From NCBI GenBank assembly GCA_964514305.1, contig CAZEQD010000011.1, forward strand, positions 1 through 44,874: DNA of 44,874 nt. Direction: 5' to 3'. A program made the position numbers and the translations under genes. Within the stretch, counting starts at the first letter, position 1, and the number at the start of each line of letters is the position of its first letter. A model generated the notes under the pieces. It did no database searches. It saw only the letters and a list, made by a program, of their open reading frames with translations, and was not told where the DNA came from. This DNA is from CAZEQD01 sp964514305. GTDB lineage: Bacteria; Acidobacteriota; Aminicenantia; Aminicenantales; Aminicenantaceae. Shown in pieces: positions 25,540 to 33,134 of this stretch.

Positions 25540-25553
25540 AACAGTATCTTTGT

Positions 25554-25584
25554 ATTATGTATAAACTAATCTAAGAAATGTCAA
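25554..25584 (-). promoter_or_regulatory. candidate promoter of the alcohol dehydrogenase operon
   Basis: On the minus strand a consensus TTGACA (25579-25584) is followed by TATACA at 15 bases (25558-25563) or CATAAT at 19 bases (25554-25559). Neither spacing is ideal, but the box is the only consensus -35 in the gap and lies directly before the gene. Confidence 0.35.
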
Positions 25585-25607
25585 GCCGCAAAAGGGGAAA
25601 TGTAGAA

Positions 25608-25748
25608 TCTGCTGTCCTCTGCAGACGGTTATCCTTTGTTTGTAAGGCCCGCTGTCCTCAGCGGGTCGCTTTTAATTAAATAACCTGTATAGTTAGGAGT
25701 TAGGAGTGAGGAGTAAGGTGAGGGAGTAGGATCTGCTGTTCTCAGCAG
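25608..25748. repeat. three REP-like hairpins with a purine-rich tract
   Basis: The gap between the dehydrogenase and the receiver gene holds TCTGC/GCAGA (25608-25625), GGCCCGCTG-TCCT-CAGCGGGTC (25646-25667, nine pairs with one G-U) and CTGCTG-TTCT-CAGCAG (25733-25748). Between the last two is a tract of TTAGGAG-like repeats (25691-25730). No gene is evident. The middle hairpin belongs to the same family as those at 26726 and 38610. Confidence 0.7.
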
Positions 25749-25830
25749 CCTTTCGTATATCGAGCATGAACCGATGCCTATCTTTTTACTGGATTGACTT
25801 TTAGGGATAGGTTTATCCTAAAATTTAATT

Positions 25831-26217
25831 TTAATTAAACTGGCAGTTTTCGAAATTTTTAAGAATCTTTTCAATCTTAATCTGAAGTTCATGCTCGACA
25901 AAGGGCTTATTGATATAAGCATAAGGCTTGGTCAAAGTAAGTTCTCTTATTGTATTCTCATCTCCGAAAGCAGTTAAATAAATAACTGGAATCTTAGCCT
26001 GGGCTTGAATTTGGCGAGCTGCACTTATGCCATCCATTTTTCCTTTTAATTTAATATCCATCAGGATTAAATCAGGATTAGTGTGGAAGGCTTTTTCTAT
26101 AGATTCTTCACCTGAGGACACTATGCCGCAAACTTTATAGCCTAAAGTTTCAAGAGTAAATTGGATGTCCATAGCCACAATTTGTTCATCCTCAACCACT
26201 AAGATTTTAGGCACCAT
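25831..26217 (-). CDS. stand-alone CheY-like response regulator
   Basis: This is a receiver domain only. It has the acidic pair in VVEDEQ, the phospho-acceptor Asp in LILMDIKLKGKMDG, the Thr in YLTAF and the Lys in NKPF. The pattern (DIKLKG-MDG, AYINKPF) is that of receivers often paired with PAS-rich sensor kinases. No output domain is present. The frame is open from a TTG at 26253 with GGAGGAG before it. ATG 26217, preceded by AAGGAGG at 12 bases, gives the standard MVPKILVVEDE start, so I prefer it. No cognate kinase is adjacent; those of the 29-33 kb operon are candidates. Confidence 0.85.
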   Translation of the reverse strand: MVPKILVVEDEQIVAMDIQFTLETLGYKVCGIVSSGEESIEKAFHTNPDLILMDIKLKGKMDGISAARQIQAQAKIPVIYLTAFGDENTIRELTLTKPYAYINKPFVEHELQIKIEKILKNFENCQFN

Positions 26218-26386
26218 TTTGGCTTGTTTCCTCCTTTTTTTCTTGCCCTTCAATAGATCTCTCCTCCATCCATTAATTTAGTCGTCTCTAAGAAAAATAA
26301 ATTGAATAAAAAATCATATTATAAAGCTATCCATAACTTTTATAAGACGAAAAAAAATAAATTGTTTCTCTTTTAAGGAAATTTTT

Positions 26387-26650
26387 TTAAAAATTAATAT
26401 ATTTCGTCTTAGCAGCTATCAAACTATCAGCTATATTGACTTTTAAATCAGGTGGTGATATAAAATTTACAAAGAATAGGGGGATGCGTCTAAGCAAAAG
26501 GTAATTGGGAACTCCGATAACTTCCTCTTGGTATTGATAGTCCAAGGCTAAGTAAATTCCTGTCGACAAATTCTGATTATCCTCATTAGGAGCTCCTGAC
26601 AGTTTAAACTTCCATAGATAAACGAATAAGTCTATTCTCTTTTCAATCAA
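26387..26650 (-). CDS. unrecognised small open frame, possibly a gene remnant
   Basis: This frame of 87 codons begins at a TTG with no ribosome binding site. Translation upstream of that codon stays sensible for about a dozen residues (SAPDHPLNIS) before a stop, as if a longer gene had lost its start. The composition is protein-like but matches no family I know. It is flanked by a REP-like hairpin. The rest of the 697-base gap 26254-26950 holds this frame, that hairpin and the promoter of the next gene. Confidence 0.25.
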   Translation of the reverse strand: MIEKRIDLFVYLWKFKLSGAPNEDNQNLSTGIYLALDYQYQEEVIGVPNYLLLRRIPLFFVNFISPPDLKVNIADSLIAAKTKYINF

Positions 26651-26714
26651 TGAAATATTTAAAGGATGGTCAGGTGCGGAAAGATTGAATTATTCTGCAG
26701 CCAATAATTGAAAA

Positions 26715-26756
26715 TGCAGGTTAATGGCCCGCTGCGGCCAGCGGGCCCTACCTGCA
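26715..26756. repeat. REP-like palindrome, best-preserved copy
   Basis: A perfect hairpin GGCCCGCTG-CGGC-CAGCGGGCC (26726-26747) is flanked by a second pair of complementary arms, TGCAGGT (26715-26721) and ACCTGCA (26750-26756). It shares its nine-base arms with the 25646 copy and, with one change, with 38610. No T-run follows, so it is not a standard terminator. Confidence 0.85.
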
Positions 26757-26904
26757 ACTAAAAACTCTATAAACTCTATTTTCTTGATATCCCCCTTATA
26801 TGTCCAACCCTTAATAAAAACTGGAATAGTCAATATAAATAGATTTCTTCACCCATTGTTAACCATAACAGAAACAAAAATGCTTCTGTTTTAGGTAACA
26901 AAAC

Positions 26905-26934
26905 TTGATTTATCCTCAAGCTAAGGTATATAAA
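26905..26934 (+). promoter_or_regulatory. promoter of the Memo-family gene
   Basis: TTGATT (26905-26910) and TATAAA (26929-26934) are 18 bases apart, or TATATA at 16. ATG 26951 follows with GAGGTG as its Shine-Dalgarno sequence. Confidence 0.5.
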
Positions 26935-26950
26935 AAATTAGAGGTGCAAA

Positions 26951-28093
26951 ATGGTTAAAAGAATCCTTTCGCTTTTCATCATTCTTGCCTGGACGAGCTT
27001 ATCTTTGATAGCCCAGATGCCCACCAAACAAGAACTTTTAAAGCGAATTACTATTCCGGCCCAAAAAGATTTAAGAGGTCTGGTTGATTTGGTTGGTTTT
27101 GCCCATACCAGAGAACAAATTGAATATGTTATTAATTACCTGGAAAAAGCTGAAAAAGAAAAAATTGCAGCAAATCAAAAAAAATATGGATTTACTTCGG
27201 CCACTTCTTTAGTAGCCGGCATTTCTCCCCATGATGACTATTTTTATGCCGGCCGAGGTTATATCCAGGTGATGAGATACATCAAAGCTCCAAGAGTAAT
27301 TATTTTTGGTGTCTGTCACTGGGCCAAAACTTATAACTTACAAGACAAATTTGTATTTGATTCTTTTGCTAAATGGCGTGGCCCCTATGGAAATATACCC
27401 ATCTCCTCTCTTAGAGAAGAAATCGAAGCAAGCCTGGATAAAAAAGATTATGTCGTTGACAATGAGGTCCAAAGTGTTGAACATTCAATCGAGGCTCTTC
27501 TCCCCTTCCTTCAGTATTTTAACCGCTCGGTAGAAATTGTACCCATTCTTGTGCCTTATATGAAGTGGCAGAAAATGGATGAACTTTCGTCCCATCTGGC
27601 TGCTGTCGTGGCCCAGATAGTAAAGAAAAACCAATGGCAGTTAGGCAAAGATATTGCTTTTCTTATCTCAACTGATTGCGTTCATTATGGAGATTACGGC
27701 TGGGGTTATTATCATTACTGTCCTTTTGGCACAGATGCTATTGGGTATCAGAAAGGTGTTGACCAGGATTTAAGCCTAATTGAAAATTATCTCAGCGGTC
27801 AACTTGAATCAGCAAAAATAAGAAATTTTTTGTGGAAGTGTGTGGAACCAGATGATTCTTTTACCTATAAGATTAGCTGGTGTGGACGATTCTCCGTGCC
27901 CATGGGCTTAAATTTTTTAGTTCATCTGGTTAATAATCTCCAGACAAAGCCTATTCAAGGGGCTTTACTTCGTTATGGCACCAGCCTTGCTTTTCCAGCT
28001 CCTCCTTTCAACAAAGTAAAATTAGGTCCAACCTATTATTCCAATCTCCATCACTGGGTAGGTTTTACCTCTATCGCCTATTTTCAACAATAA
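26951..28093 (+). CDS. secreted Memo-family protein (AmmeMemoRadiSam system protein B-like)
   Basis: The 380-residue protein has an N-terminal signal peptide (about 1-22) and a MEMO1 fold. The metal-ligand positions of Memo appear as His94 (ISPHDDYFY), His123 (FGVCHW) and a Cys in STDCVHYGDYG, with EHSIEALLPFLQYF between them. Bacterial Memo proteins usually stand beside AMMECR1 and radical-SAM genes and are cytoplasmic; here neither partner is near and the protein is exported and about 100 residues longer than usual. The function of the family in bacteria is not settled; human Memo1 binds iron or copper. GAGGTG supports the start. Confidence 0.85.
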   Translation: MVKRILSLFIILAWTSLSLIAQMPTKQELLKRITIPAQKDLRGLVDLVGFAHTREQIEYVINYLEKAEKEKIAANQKKYGFTSATSLVAGISPHDDYFYAGRGYIQVMRYIKAPRVIIFGVCHWAKTYNLQDKFVFDSFAKWRGPYGNIPISSLREEIEASLDKKDYVVDNEVQSVEHSIEALLPFLQYFNRSVEIVPILVPYMKWQKMDELSSHLAAVVAQIVKKNQWQLGKDIAFLISTDCVHYGDYGWGYYHYCPFGTDAIGYQKGVDQDLSLIENYLSGQLESAKIRNFLWKCVEPDDSFTYKISWCGRFSVPMGLNFLVHLVNNLQTKPIQGALLRYGTSLAFPAPPFNKVKLGPTYYSNLHHWVGFTSIAYFQQ

Positions 28094-28170
28094 AATTTTT
28101 ATTGCCCATTGTTGATGGATAATTAGGTCAGCAAATTTTTTTAATAATTATTTTACATTTTCTTTCTTTT

Positions 28171-28198
28171 GTAGCCCGCTTGGGACAGCGGCCCCTAC
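28171..28198. repeat. imperfect REP-like palindrome
   Basis: GTAG-CC-CGCT-TGGGAC-AGCG-GCC-CTAC forms a hairpin with small mismatches. The core (CCCGCT, CAGCGG) marks it as a diverged copy of the GC-rich repeat family. It lies between the Memo gene and the sensor operon. Confidence 0.55.
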
Positions 28199-28289
28199 AT
28201 TTTACACTTTTATCCTTATCGTCGCTGTGAATCCTTAGTTCTGGCCTAAAATCAATTGAAATAGCTACTTATTTAGACTAAAATATTTA

Positions 28290-28384
28290 GTTAAGTAATA
28301 TTGATATAATCATTTTAAGCATAATTAAAGGGTTTATTTATCACTTATACCAAAGATTAATAATTAACATCAATATTACTTAAC
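28290..28384. promoter_or_regulatory. 16-bp inverted repeat upstream of the hydrogenase-sensor operon
   Basis: GTTAAGTAATATTGAT (28290-28305) and its exact reverse complement (28369-28384) are separated by 63 bases, with centres 79 bases apart. A TATAAT box (28305-28310) abuts the left arm, so transcription would start near 28317 with the right arm inside the untranslated leader. The arrangement suits two operator half-sites, or ends of a small insertion; it is the only notable structure in front of the operon. The rest of the gap 28094-28446 holds only the hairpin at 28171. Confidence 0.6.
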
Positions 28385-28446
28385 AAAAGAAGAGGCGTTG
28401 TTTCATGTTCAATTTAGAAAAGAACTAAAGCTAGGAGATAATAATT

Positions 28447-29145
28447 ATGAAAAAAGAGAAAGAACCAAAACCATTTATTCAAGTTTATTGTCCCGAGCTG
28501 CAGGCAATGATAAGACCAGGCGAGTGGACAGATTGCCCTTTTTTTGGAGGGACCAAGCTGGATCTTTCGGATAAAGAAGATGCCCTAAGACAAATCTTTC
28601 GCTGTCATGTCCAATGTGGCTGCAAAATTGAGTATCAATATTATGAGGGAGGCCGCCTGGTGACTAAAGTTGAGGATTCCATTGAAGATCAAGAAAAACT
28701 GCGTCGCATCCTCTCTCTGGTGATTAAAAGCACTGAAAAATTCGAAAAAAGAAAACCAAAGAAAGTCCTGCTGGTAGATGACGATCCAGATTTTGTAGAA
28801 ATGCATACGGCCGTCTTGGAGCATAAAGGTTACAAAGTCATAACAGCTACTAGCGCCAAGGAATGTTTGGACAAATTAGAAAAAACAAAACCTGACATAG
28901 TAATCTTGGACGTAATGATGGAGCAGTTTGACTCTGGCTTTAAGGCCAGTGAAAAGATCAAACAAAAATATCATGATCTCCCGGTTATGATTCTAACTTC
29001 CATCGGAGCTCAAACAGGTTTGGAATTCTCTTCCAGCCAAGATGTTTTAAAGTTAACAGGAGCTGATGCTCTCTTAGATAAGCCGATAAGCCCCAAATTC
29101 CTTATCGATGAAATCGAGAAGTTAACCAGTAAAAATAAAAAATAA
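28447..29145 (+). CDS. receiver protein with a cysteine-rich N-terminal domain
   Basis: The 232-residue protein has two parts. Residues 1-100 form an unrecognised domain with Cys15, Cys30, Cys53, Cys57 and Cys59 (RCHVQCGC), which could bind a metal or Fe-S cluster. Residues 105-230 are a receiver with the acidic pair in LLVDDDPDF, phospho-acceptor Asp155 (VILDVMM) and Lys in LDKPIS. There is no DNA-binding output. It is first in the operon; AGGAGAT precedes the ATG, and the hydrogenase-like kinase follows after 23 bases. Its receiver resembles that of the third gene (31225), including an insertion in the FSSSQDVLKLTGAD region, so the two probably take phosphate from the same kinase. Confidence 0.8.
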   Translation: MKKEKEPKPFIQVYCPELQAMIRPGEWTDCPFFGGTKLDLSDKEDALRQIFRCHVQCGCKIEYQYYEGGRLVTKVEDSIEDQEKLRRILSLVIKSTEKFEKRKPKKVLLVDDDPDFVEMHTAVLEHKGYKVITATSAKECLDKLEKTKPDIVILDVMMEQFDSGFKASEKIKQKYHDLPVMILTSIGAQTGLEFSSSQDVLKLTGADALLDKPISPKFLIDEIEKLTSKNKK

Positions 29146-29168
29146 ACATTTATTCTGTTTTTATAGCT

Positions 29169-31256
29169 ATGTTTCCGATAAGTATTTCACAAGAAAAATG
29201 CCGGCAGTGTTATGGCTGTGTTCAAAACTGTCCTACTAACGCTTTAAAGATTGATAAAAGAAAGGTAAGGTTAATTGCCAGCCGCTGTGTTCTCTGTGGC
29301 AATTGTTACAAAAACTGTTCGCACGGAGCTATAGTTGTTCATAGTGGAGCAGAAAAGGTTTTAAAACTTTTGGAAAAAGGAGATAATGTTATAGCCTGCC
29401 TTGACCCGACATTTCCGTCTGTCTTAGATATAGGCAGTCCTGCTCAACTAGTCACTGCCCTTAAAAAGCTGGGTTTCAAAGAAGTATGGGAATCTGCCTT
29501 TGGAGGTGATTTAGTAATTAATGCTTATAAAAAATTGACATCGCAGAATAAGAAAAAATCCTGGATCTCCTCTTTTTGCCCTTCTCTAGTCCTTTATATT
29601 GAGAAATTTGCACCTCAATTAGTTGACCAACTTGTGCCCATAGTCTCTCCCATGATTGCAACGGGCTTAGCCATTAAGAAACTCAGAGGCCAAAAGACAA
29701 AAGTAGTTTTTGTTAGTTCTTGTTTTTCCAGAATATGGGAATGTCAGGATCCCCTTGTCAAAGGAGCTGTAGATTATGTCCTAACCTACCATGATATTCC
29801 TTATATTCTGGCTAAAAAAGGAATTAATAGAGAAGAACAAGAGCCTTCAGCTTTTGATGGTCCACCAGCTCAGCAAGGAAGAATTTTAGGCATTGCCGGA
29901 GGAGTATCTAAGTCTATAGGTTTCGACCAGGATTTGCTGAACCTGGATTTAGTGGTGGCCTCTGGCTTCAGAAGAGCTATAAGAGCAATTCAACAACTCC
30001 AGGAAGGAACCATAAGACCGAAATTTTTAGATTTACTTTTCTGTGAAGGCTGTATTGAGGGGCCTATCGTCGACATAAATATTTCAGGACCAAGCCGCAA
30101 GAAAATCGTGGTAGATTTCATAAAATCTCACCAGCGCAAAAATCTAAATATAACAATTTCTGAGCTTAAAAAATTAAAAAATCTCAACCTGAAAAGAAAT
30201 TTCAAAACAATGGATGTATCTCTACCTGAGCCTGATGAAGCCAAGATCCAGGCCGTTTTAATCAAAATGAATAAAACCTATCCTGATCATAATCTGGACT
30301 GTGGACAATGTGGTTATAACACCTGCCGGGAAAAAGCCATTGCTGTTGTCCAGGGACTTGCTGAAATGGAAATGTGCCCTCATTATCTTCTTGAGAAACT
30401 AAGAAGCCTTTATTTCAGACTACAAAAATCACACCAACAGCTCAAAAACTCTCACGCAGCTTTAGAACAAGCTCAAAAACAGCTTATTCAATCTGAAAAA
30501 ATGGCTTCAATAGGGCAGCTGGCTGCTGGAGTTGCTCATGAATTGAATAATCCTTTAGGGACAATAACTCTGTTTGCAGGATTTCTTCAAAAAGAACTGT
30601 CTAATAATAAGAAATATGCTAAAGACTTAGAGCTTATTGCTAAAGAAGCTGAGAGGGCAGCCAAAATCGTAAAAGACCTACTGAGTTTCTCCCGAGAAAC
30701 AAAGCTCCGGCCGGGGTTGGTCAATATCAATAACATAATTGAGGGTGCTTTATCTCTCCTCCTCAAGCAGTCTATCTTTTATAACATCAAGGTAGAGAAG
30801 TATCTTGACCCATCCTTACCCAATACTTTCGCTGATGAAAACCTCCTCAAGCAGGTAATTTTCAATATTGTCCTCAACGGAGCTCAAGCCATGGATGGCC
30901 GGGGCATTCTTACCATAAAAAGCATGGCCCTTAACAACGGCCGAAAAATGCAAATTCAAATAAGCGATACCGGATGGGGTATTCCCAAAGAGTATATGTC
31001 TCGTCTTTTTGACCCTTTTTTCACAACTAAAGATAAGGGCACTGGACTTGGGCTGGCTTTAGCCTACGGCATAGTAGCCAAACATAAAGGAAAAATCGAA
31101 GTTGAGAGTAAAGTAGGCCAAGGGACAACTTTCTTTATAAATTTACCTGTTTTAGACCAAAAACAGTGGCAGAAAAGAGGTAAACAACTGGTGGCCATGC
31201 CCAAAATCCAGAGAGGAAAAGAAAATGAAAGCAAAAGCAAAAATCTTATTGGTTGA
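29169..31256 (+). CDS. [FeFe]-hydrogenase-like redox/H2 sensor histidine kinase
   Basis: The domain order in this 695-residue protein is clear. Two 4Fe-4S ferredoxin motifs come first (Cys11-14-17-21 and Cys40-43-46-50). The [FeFe]-hydrogenase H-cluster domain (about 75-310) follows, then a Fe-S domain with Cys378, 381, 386 and 403 (DCGQCGYNTC). A coiled linker (410-440), HisKA with His457 (AAGVAHELNNPLG) and HATPase (TGWGIP, GTGLGLAL) complete it. The four cysteines that hold the H-cluster 4Fe-4S unit are present (137, 185, 292, 295). The proton-relay cysteine next to the first is Phe136, and the L2 lysine is Arg188. This fits sensory (HydS-type) rather than catalytic hydrogenases. No strong ribosome binding site is seen before ATG 29169. 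Ligand and partner are inferred. Confidence 0.9.
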   Translation: MFPISISQEKCRQCYGCVQNCPTNALKIDKRKVRLIASRCVLCGNCYKNCSHGAIVVHSGAEKVLKLLEKGDNVIACLDPTFPSVLDIGSPAQLVTALKKLGFKEVWESAFGGDLVINAYKKLTSQNKKKSWISSFCPSLVLYIEKFAPQLVDQLVPIVSPMIATGLAIKKLRGQKTKVVFVSSCFSRIWECQDPLVKGAVDYVLTYHDIPYILAKKGINREEQEPSAFDGPPAQQGRILGIAGGVSKSIGFDQDLLNLDLVVASGFRRAIRAIQQLQEGTIRPKFLDLLFCEGCIEGPIVDINISGPSRKKIVVDFIKSHQRKNLNITISELKKLKNLNLKRNFKTMDVSLPEPDEAKIQAVLIKMNKTYPDHNLDCGQCGYNTCREKAIAVVQGLAEMEMCPHYLLEKLRSLYFRLQKSHQQLKNSHAALEQAQKQLIQSEKMASIGQLAAGVAHELNNPLGTITLFAGFLQKELSNNKKYAKDLELIAKEAERAAKIVKDLLSFSRETKLRPGLVNINNIIEGALSLLLKQSIFYNIKVEKYLDPSLPNTFADENLLKQVIFNIVLNGAQAMDGRGILTIKSMALNNGRKMQIQISDTGWGIPKEYMSRLFDPFFTTKDKGTGLGLALAYGIVAKHKGKIEVESKVGQGTTFFINLPVLDQKQWQKRGKQLVAMPKIQRGKENESKSKNLIG

Positions 31257-31626
31257 TGATGATCCTGACTTTCTGGAGATACACAAAACAATATTAGAAA
31301 AGCATAACTACCAGGCTCTGACTGCAACTAGCGCCGAAGAAGGGCTTATGAGAGTAAGAACAGATATGCCTGATTTAATTGTCTTAGATTTAATCATGGA
31401 AAAGCATGATGCAGGCTTTTCCTTCAGCAAAAGAGTGAAAACTGATCCTCTTTTCAAAAAAATCCCTATTCTCATGGTAACTTCTGTAGCTGAATCCACT
31501 GGCTACCGCTTTTCCCTCGAGGAAGATGGTTACTGGATGAAGGTAGATGATTTTATTGACAAGCCAGTTAAACCAGAAGTTCTACTTAAGAAAGTAAGCT
31601 GTTTATTAAAAAAATATAAGGAGTAA
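31225..31626 (+). CDS. stand-alone response regulator of the sensor operon
   Basis: This is a 133-residue receiver domain (ILLVDDDPDF, IVLDLIMEKHDAGF, Lys in DFIDKPVKPE) without output domain. The start overlaps the end of the kinase gene by 32 bases and uses GAGAGGAAAAG as ribosome binding site, indicating translational coupling. It closely resembles the receiver part of the first gene of the operon, including the MEKHDAGF/MEQFDSGF variant after the phospho-site. It likely relays phosphate between the hydrogenase-like kinase and the hybrid kinase that follows. Confidence 0.88.
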   Translation: MKAKAKILLVDDDPDFLEIHKTILEKHNYQALTATSAEEGLMRVRTDMPDLIVLDLIMEKHDAGFSFSKRVKTDPLFKKIPILMVTSVAESTGYRFSLEEDGYWMKVDDFIDKPVKPEVLLKKVSCLLKKYKE

Positions 31627-31628
31627 AT

Positions 31629-33134
31629 ATGGACAAAAAACCTCACATTTTAGTGGTTGATGATGAAATCGGTATTAGAAAAGGCTGTAAGCGGGCTCTT
31701 TCTCAAGAAAAATATATTGTTGATGAGGCAGAAAGCGGCAACGTTGCCCTTGAAAAAATAAACAAACAGCCCTATGACCTGTTGTTAGTGGATTTAATGA
31801 TGCCCGGCATAAGCGGGTTAGACCTTATCCAGAGAGTCCACGAAATCGATCCAGAAATCATCTCTATTGTTATTACAGGCTATGCTTCGATCGAATCGGC
31901 TGTCCAGGCTACTAAATTAGGGGCCTACGATTATCTGCCCAAACCTTTTACATCAGAAGCTCTAATAGCTGTGGTTAAACGGGGCTTAGAGAAGCGCCTT
32001 CTAAGACTGGAAGCCCTCAAGCTCCACGCTGAAAGGGAACAAAAACTGTTGGAGTTGGCTAATGAACAAAGCCGCTTTCAGACAATCATTAGCTGCATGG
32101 CCGATGGAGTTTTAGTAGCCAACATGGAAGGCCGACTGGTTCTCTGGAATAATTCCAGCCTGAAAATGCTTAAATTGCGTGGATATGATGTCTCCGGTGA
32201 ACCTCTAGAGTATTATCTAAAAAATAAAGACATCATTGACTCCATTAGAGAAGTCCTCAATACCAAAGACAAAAACTTCTCGATGATGACCAAAGAGATA
32301 GAAGTTGATAATCAGGGCACCACTCTAATGGCCAATATTGCTCCCGTCAGAGACAAGAAAGGAGAAATTCTAGGAGCAGTAGCTGTTCTCAGAGACATTA
32401 CCAAGCTTAAAGAAATTGATAAAATCAAATCTCAATTTGTGTCCATGGTCGCCCATGAATTACGGGCTCCCCTGGCAGCCATTATTGAATGGCTGGAGAT
32501 TGTAATCTCGGGAGAAGCGAGTGGAGATGAAAGCCTTAAACAGAAATGGCTGGAACGAGCTAAAGAGAGAGCTCATTCGCTGCTGGCCTTGGTCAACGAT
32601 CTTTTAGAAATAAACCGCATGGAAGCTGGTAAAATCGCTCAAAAAATGGAAGCTATTCAAGTTGACGAAATCATCAATAAAATTGTTTACTTTTTAAAAC
32701 CTGAAATGGATAAAAGGCAAATCTCCATCCAACTTAATTTATCCTCTAGTCTGCCTCAAGTGCAAGCTGATAAACAAGACATGGAAAAGCTTTTCTCCAA
32801 CCTGATTACAAACGCCATCAAATATAATGTGGAAAAGGGATCAATCATTATTGAAGGCTCAAATGATAAAAATTATGTCTGTATTCGAGTAAAAGACACT
32901 GGTATTGGCATCTCCGCTGAAAATCTCCCCCTTATTTTTGATGATTTCTTCAGGGCTGATGATCCTCAGACAAAAAAAATCGCAGGGACTGGATTAGGAC
33001 TGACCATTGCCAAAAAAATTGTCGATTCTCATTTCGGCCACATTGAAGTCGAAAGTGAGGTAGGTCAAGGCAGCACCTTTTCTGTCTTCCTTCCCCGAGC
33101 CAAATCTACAAATAAAAAGGATTCTTCCTCATGA
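31629..33134 (+). CDS. receiver-PAS-histidine kinase hybrid
   Basis: The 501-residue protein carries an N-terminal NtrC-type receiver (Asp55 in LLLVDLMMPG, Lys in LPKPFTSEA). A coiled segment (about 120-148), a PAS domain (about 150-258, ending AVAVLRDITKLKEID), HisKA with His276 (VAHELRAPLAAI) and HATPase (NAIKYNV, GTGLGLTIAKK) follow. There are no membrane segments, so it is cytoplasmic. It can accept phosphate at Asp55 and autophosphorylate at His276, fitting a relay position after the hydrogenase-like sensor. It starts 2 bases after the previous gene, and its stop overlaps the Nfn gene start (ATGA). What it phosphorylates is unknown. Confidence 0.88.
   Translation: MDKKPHILVVDDEIGIRKGCKRALSQEKYIVDEAESGNVALEKINKQPYDLLLVDLMMPGISGLDLIQRVHEIDPEIISIVITGYASIESAVQATKLGAYDYLPKPFTSEALIAVVKRGLEKRLLRLEALKLHAEREQKLLELANEQSRFQTIISCMADGVLVANMEGRLVLWNNSSLKMLKLRGYDVSGEPLEYYLKNKDIIDSIREVLNTKDKNFSMMTKEIEVDNQGTTLMANIAPVRDKKGEILGAVAVLRDITKLKEIDKIKSQFVSMVAHELRAPLAAIIEWLEIVISGEASGDESLKQKWLERAKERAHSLLALVNDLLEINRMEAGKIAQKMEAIQVDEIINKIVYFLKPEMDKRQISIQLNLSSSLPQVQADKQDMEKLFSNLITNAIKYNVEKGSIIIEGSNDKNYVCIRVKDTGIGISAENLPLIFDDFFRADDPQTKKIAGTGLGLTIAKKIVDSHFGHIEVESEVGQGSTFSVFLPRAKSTNKKDSSS

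Noticed and set aside
26868..26889. ACAGAA/TTCTGT hairpin as a terminator
   Set aside because: The stem is only six weak pairs with a long loop and only four T follow; not convincing.
29169..31256. Catalytic [FeFe] hydrogenase
   Set aside because: The proton-relay cysteine and the L2 lysine are replaced, and the protein ends in a histidine kinase; a sensor role fits better.
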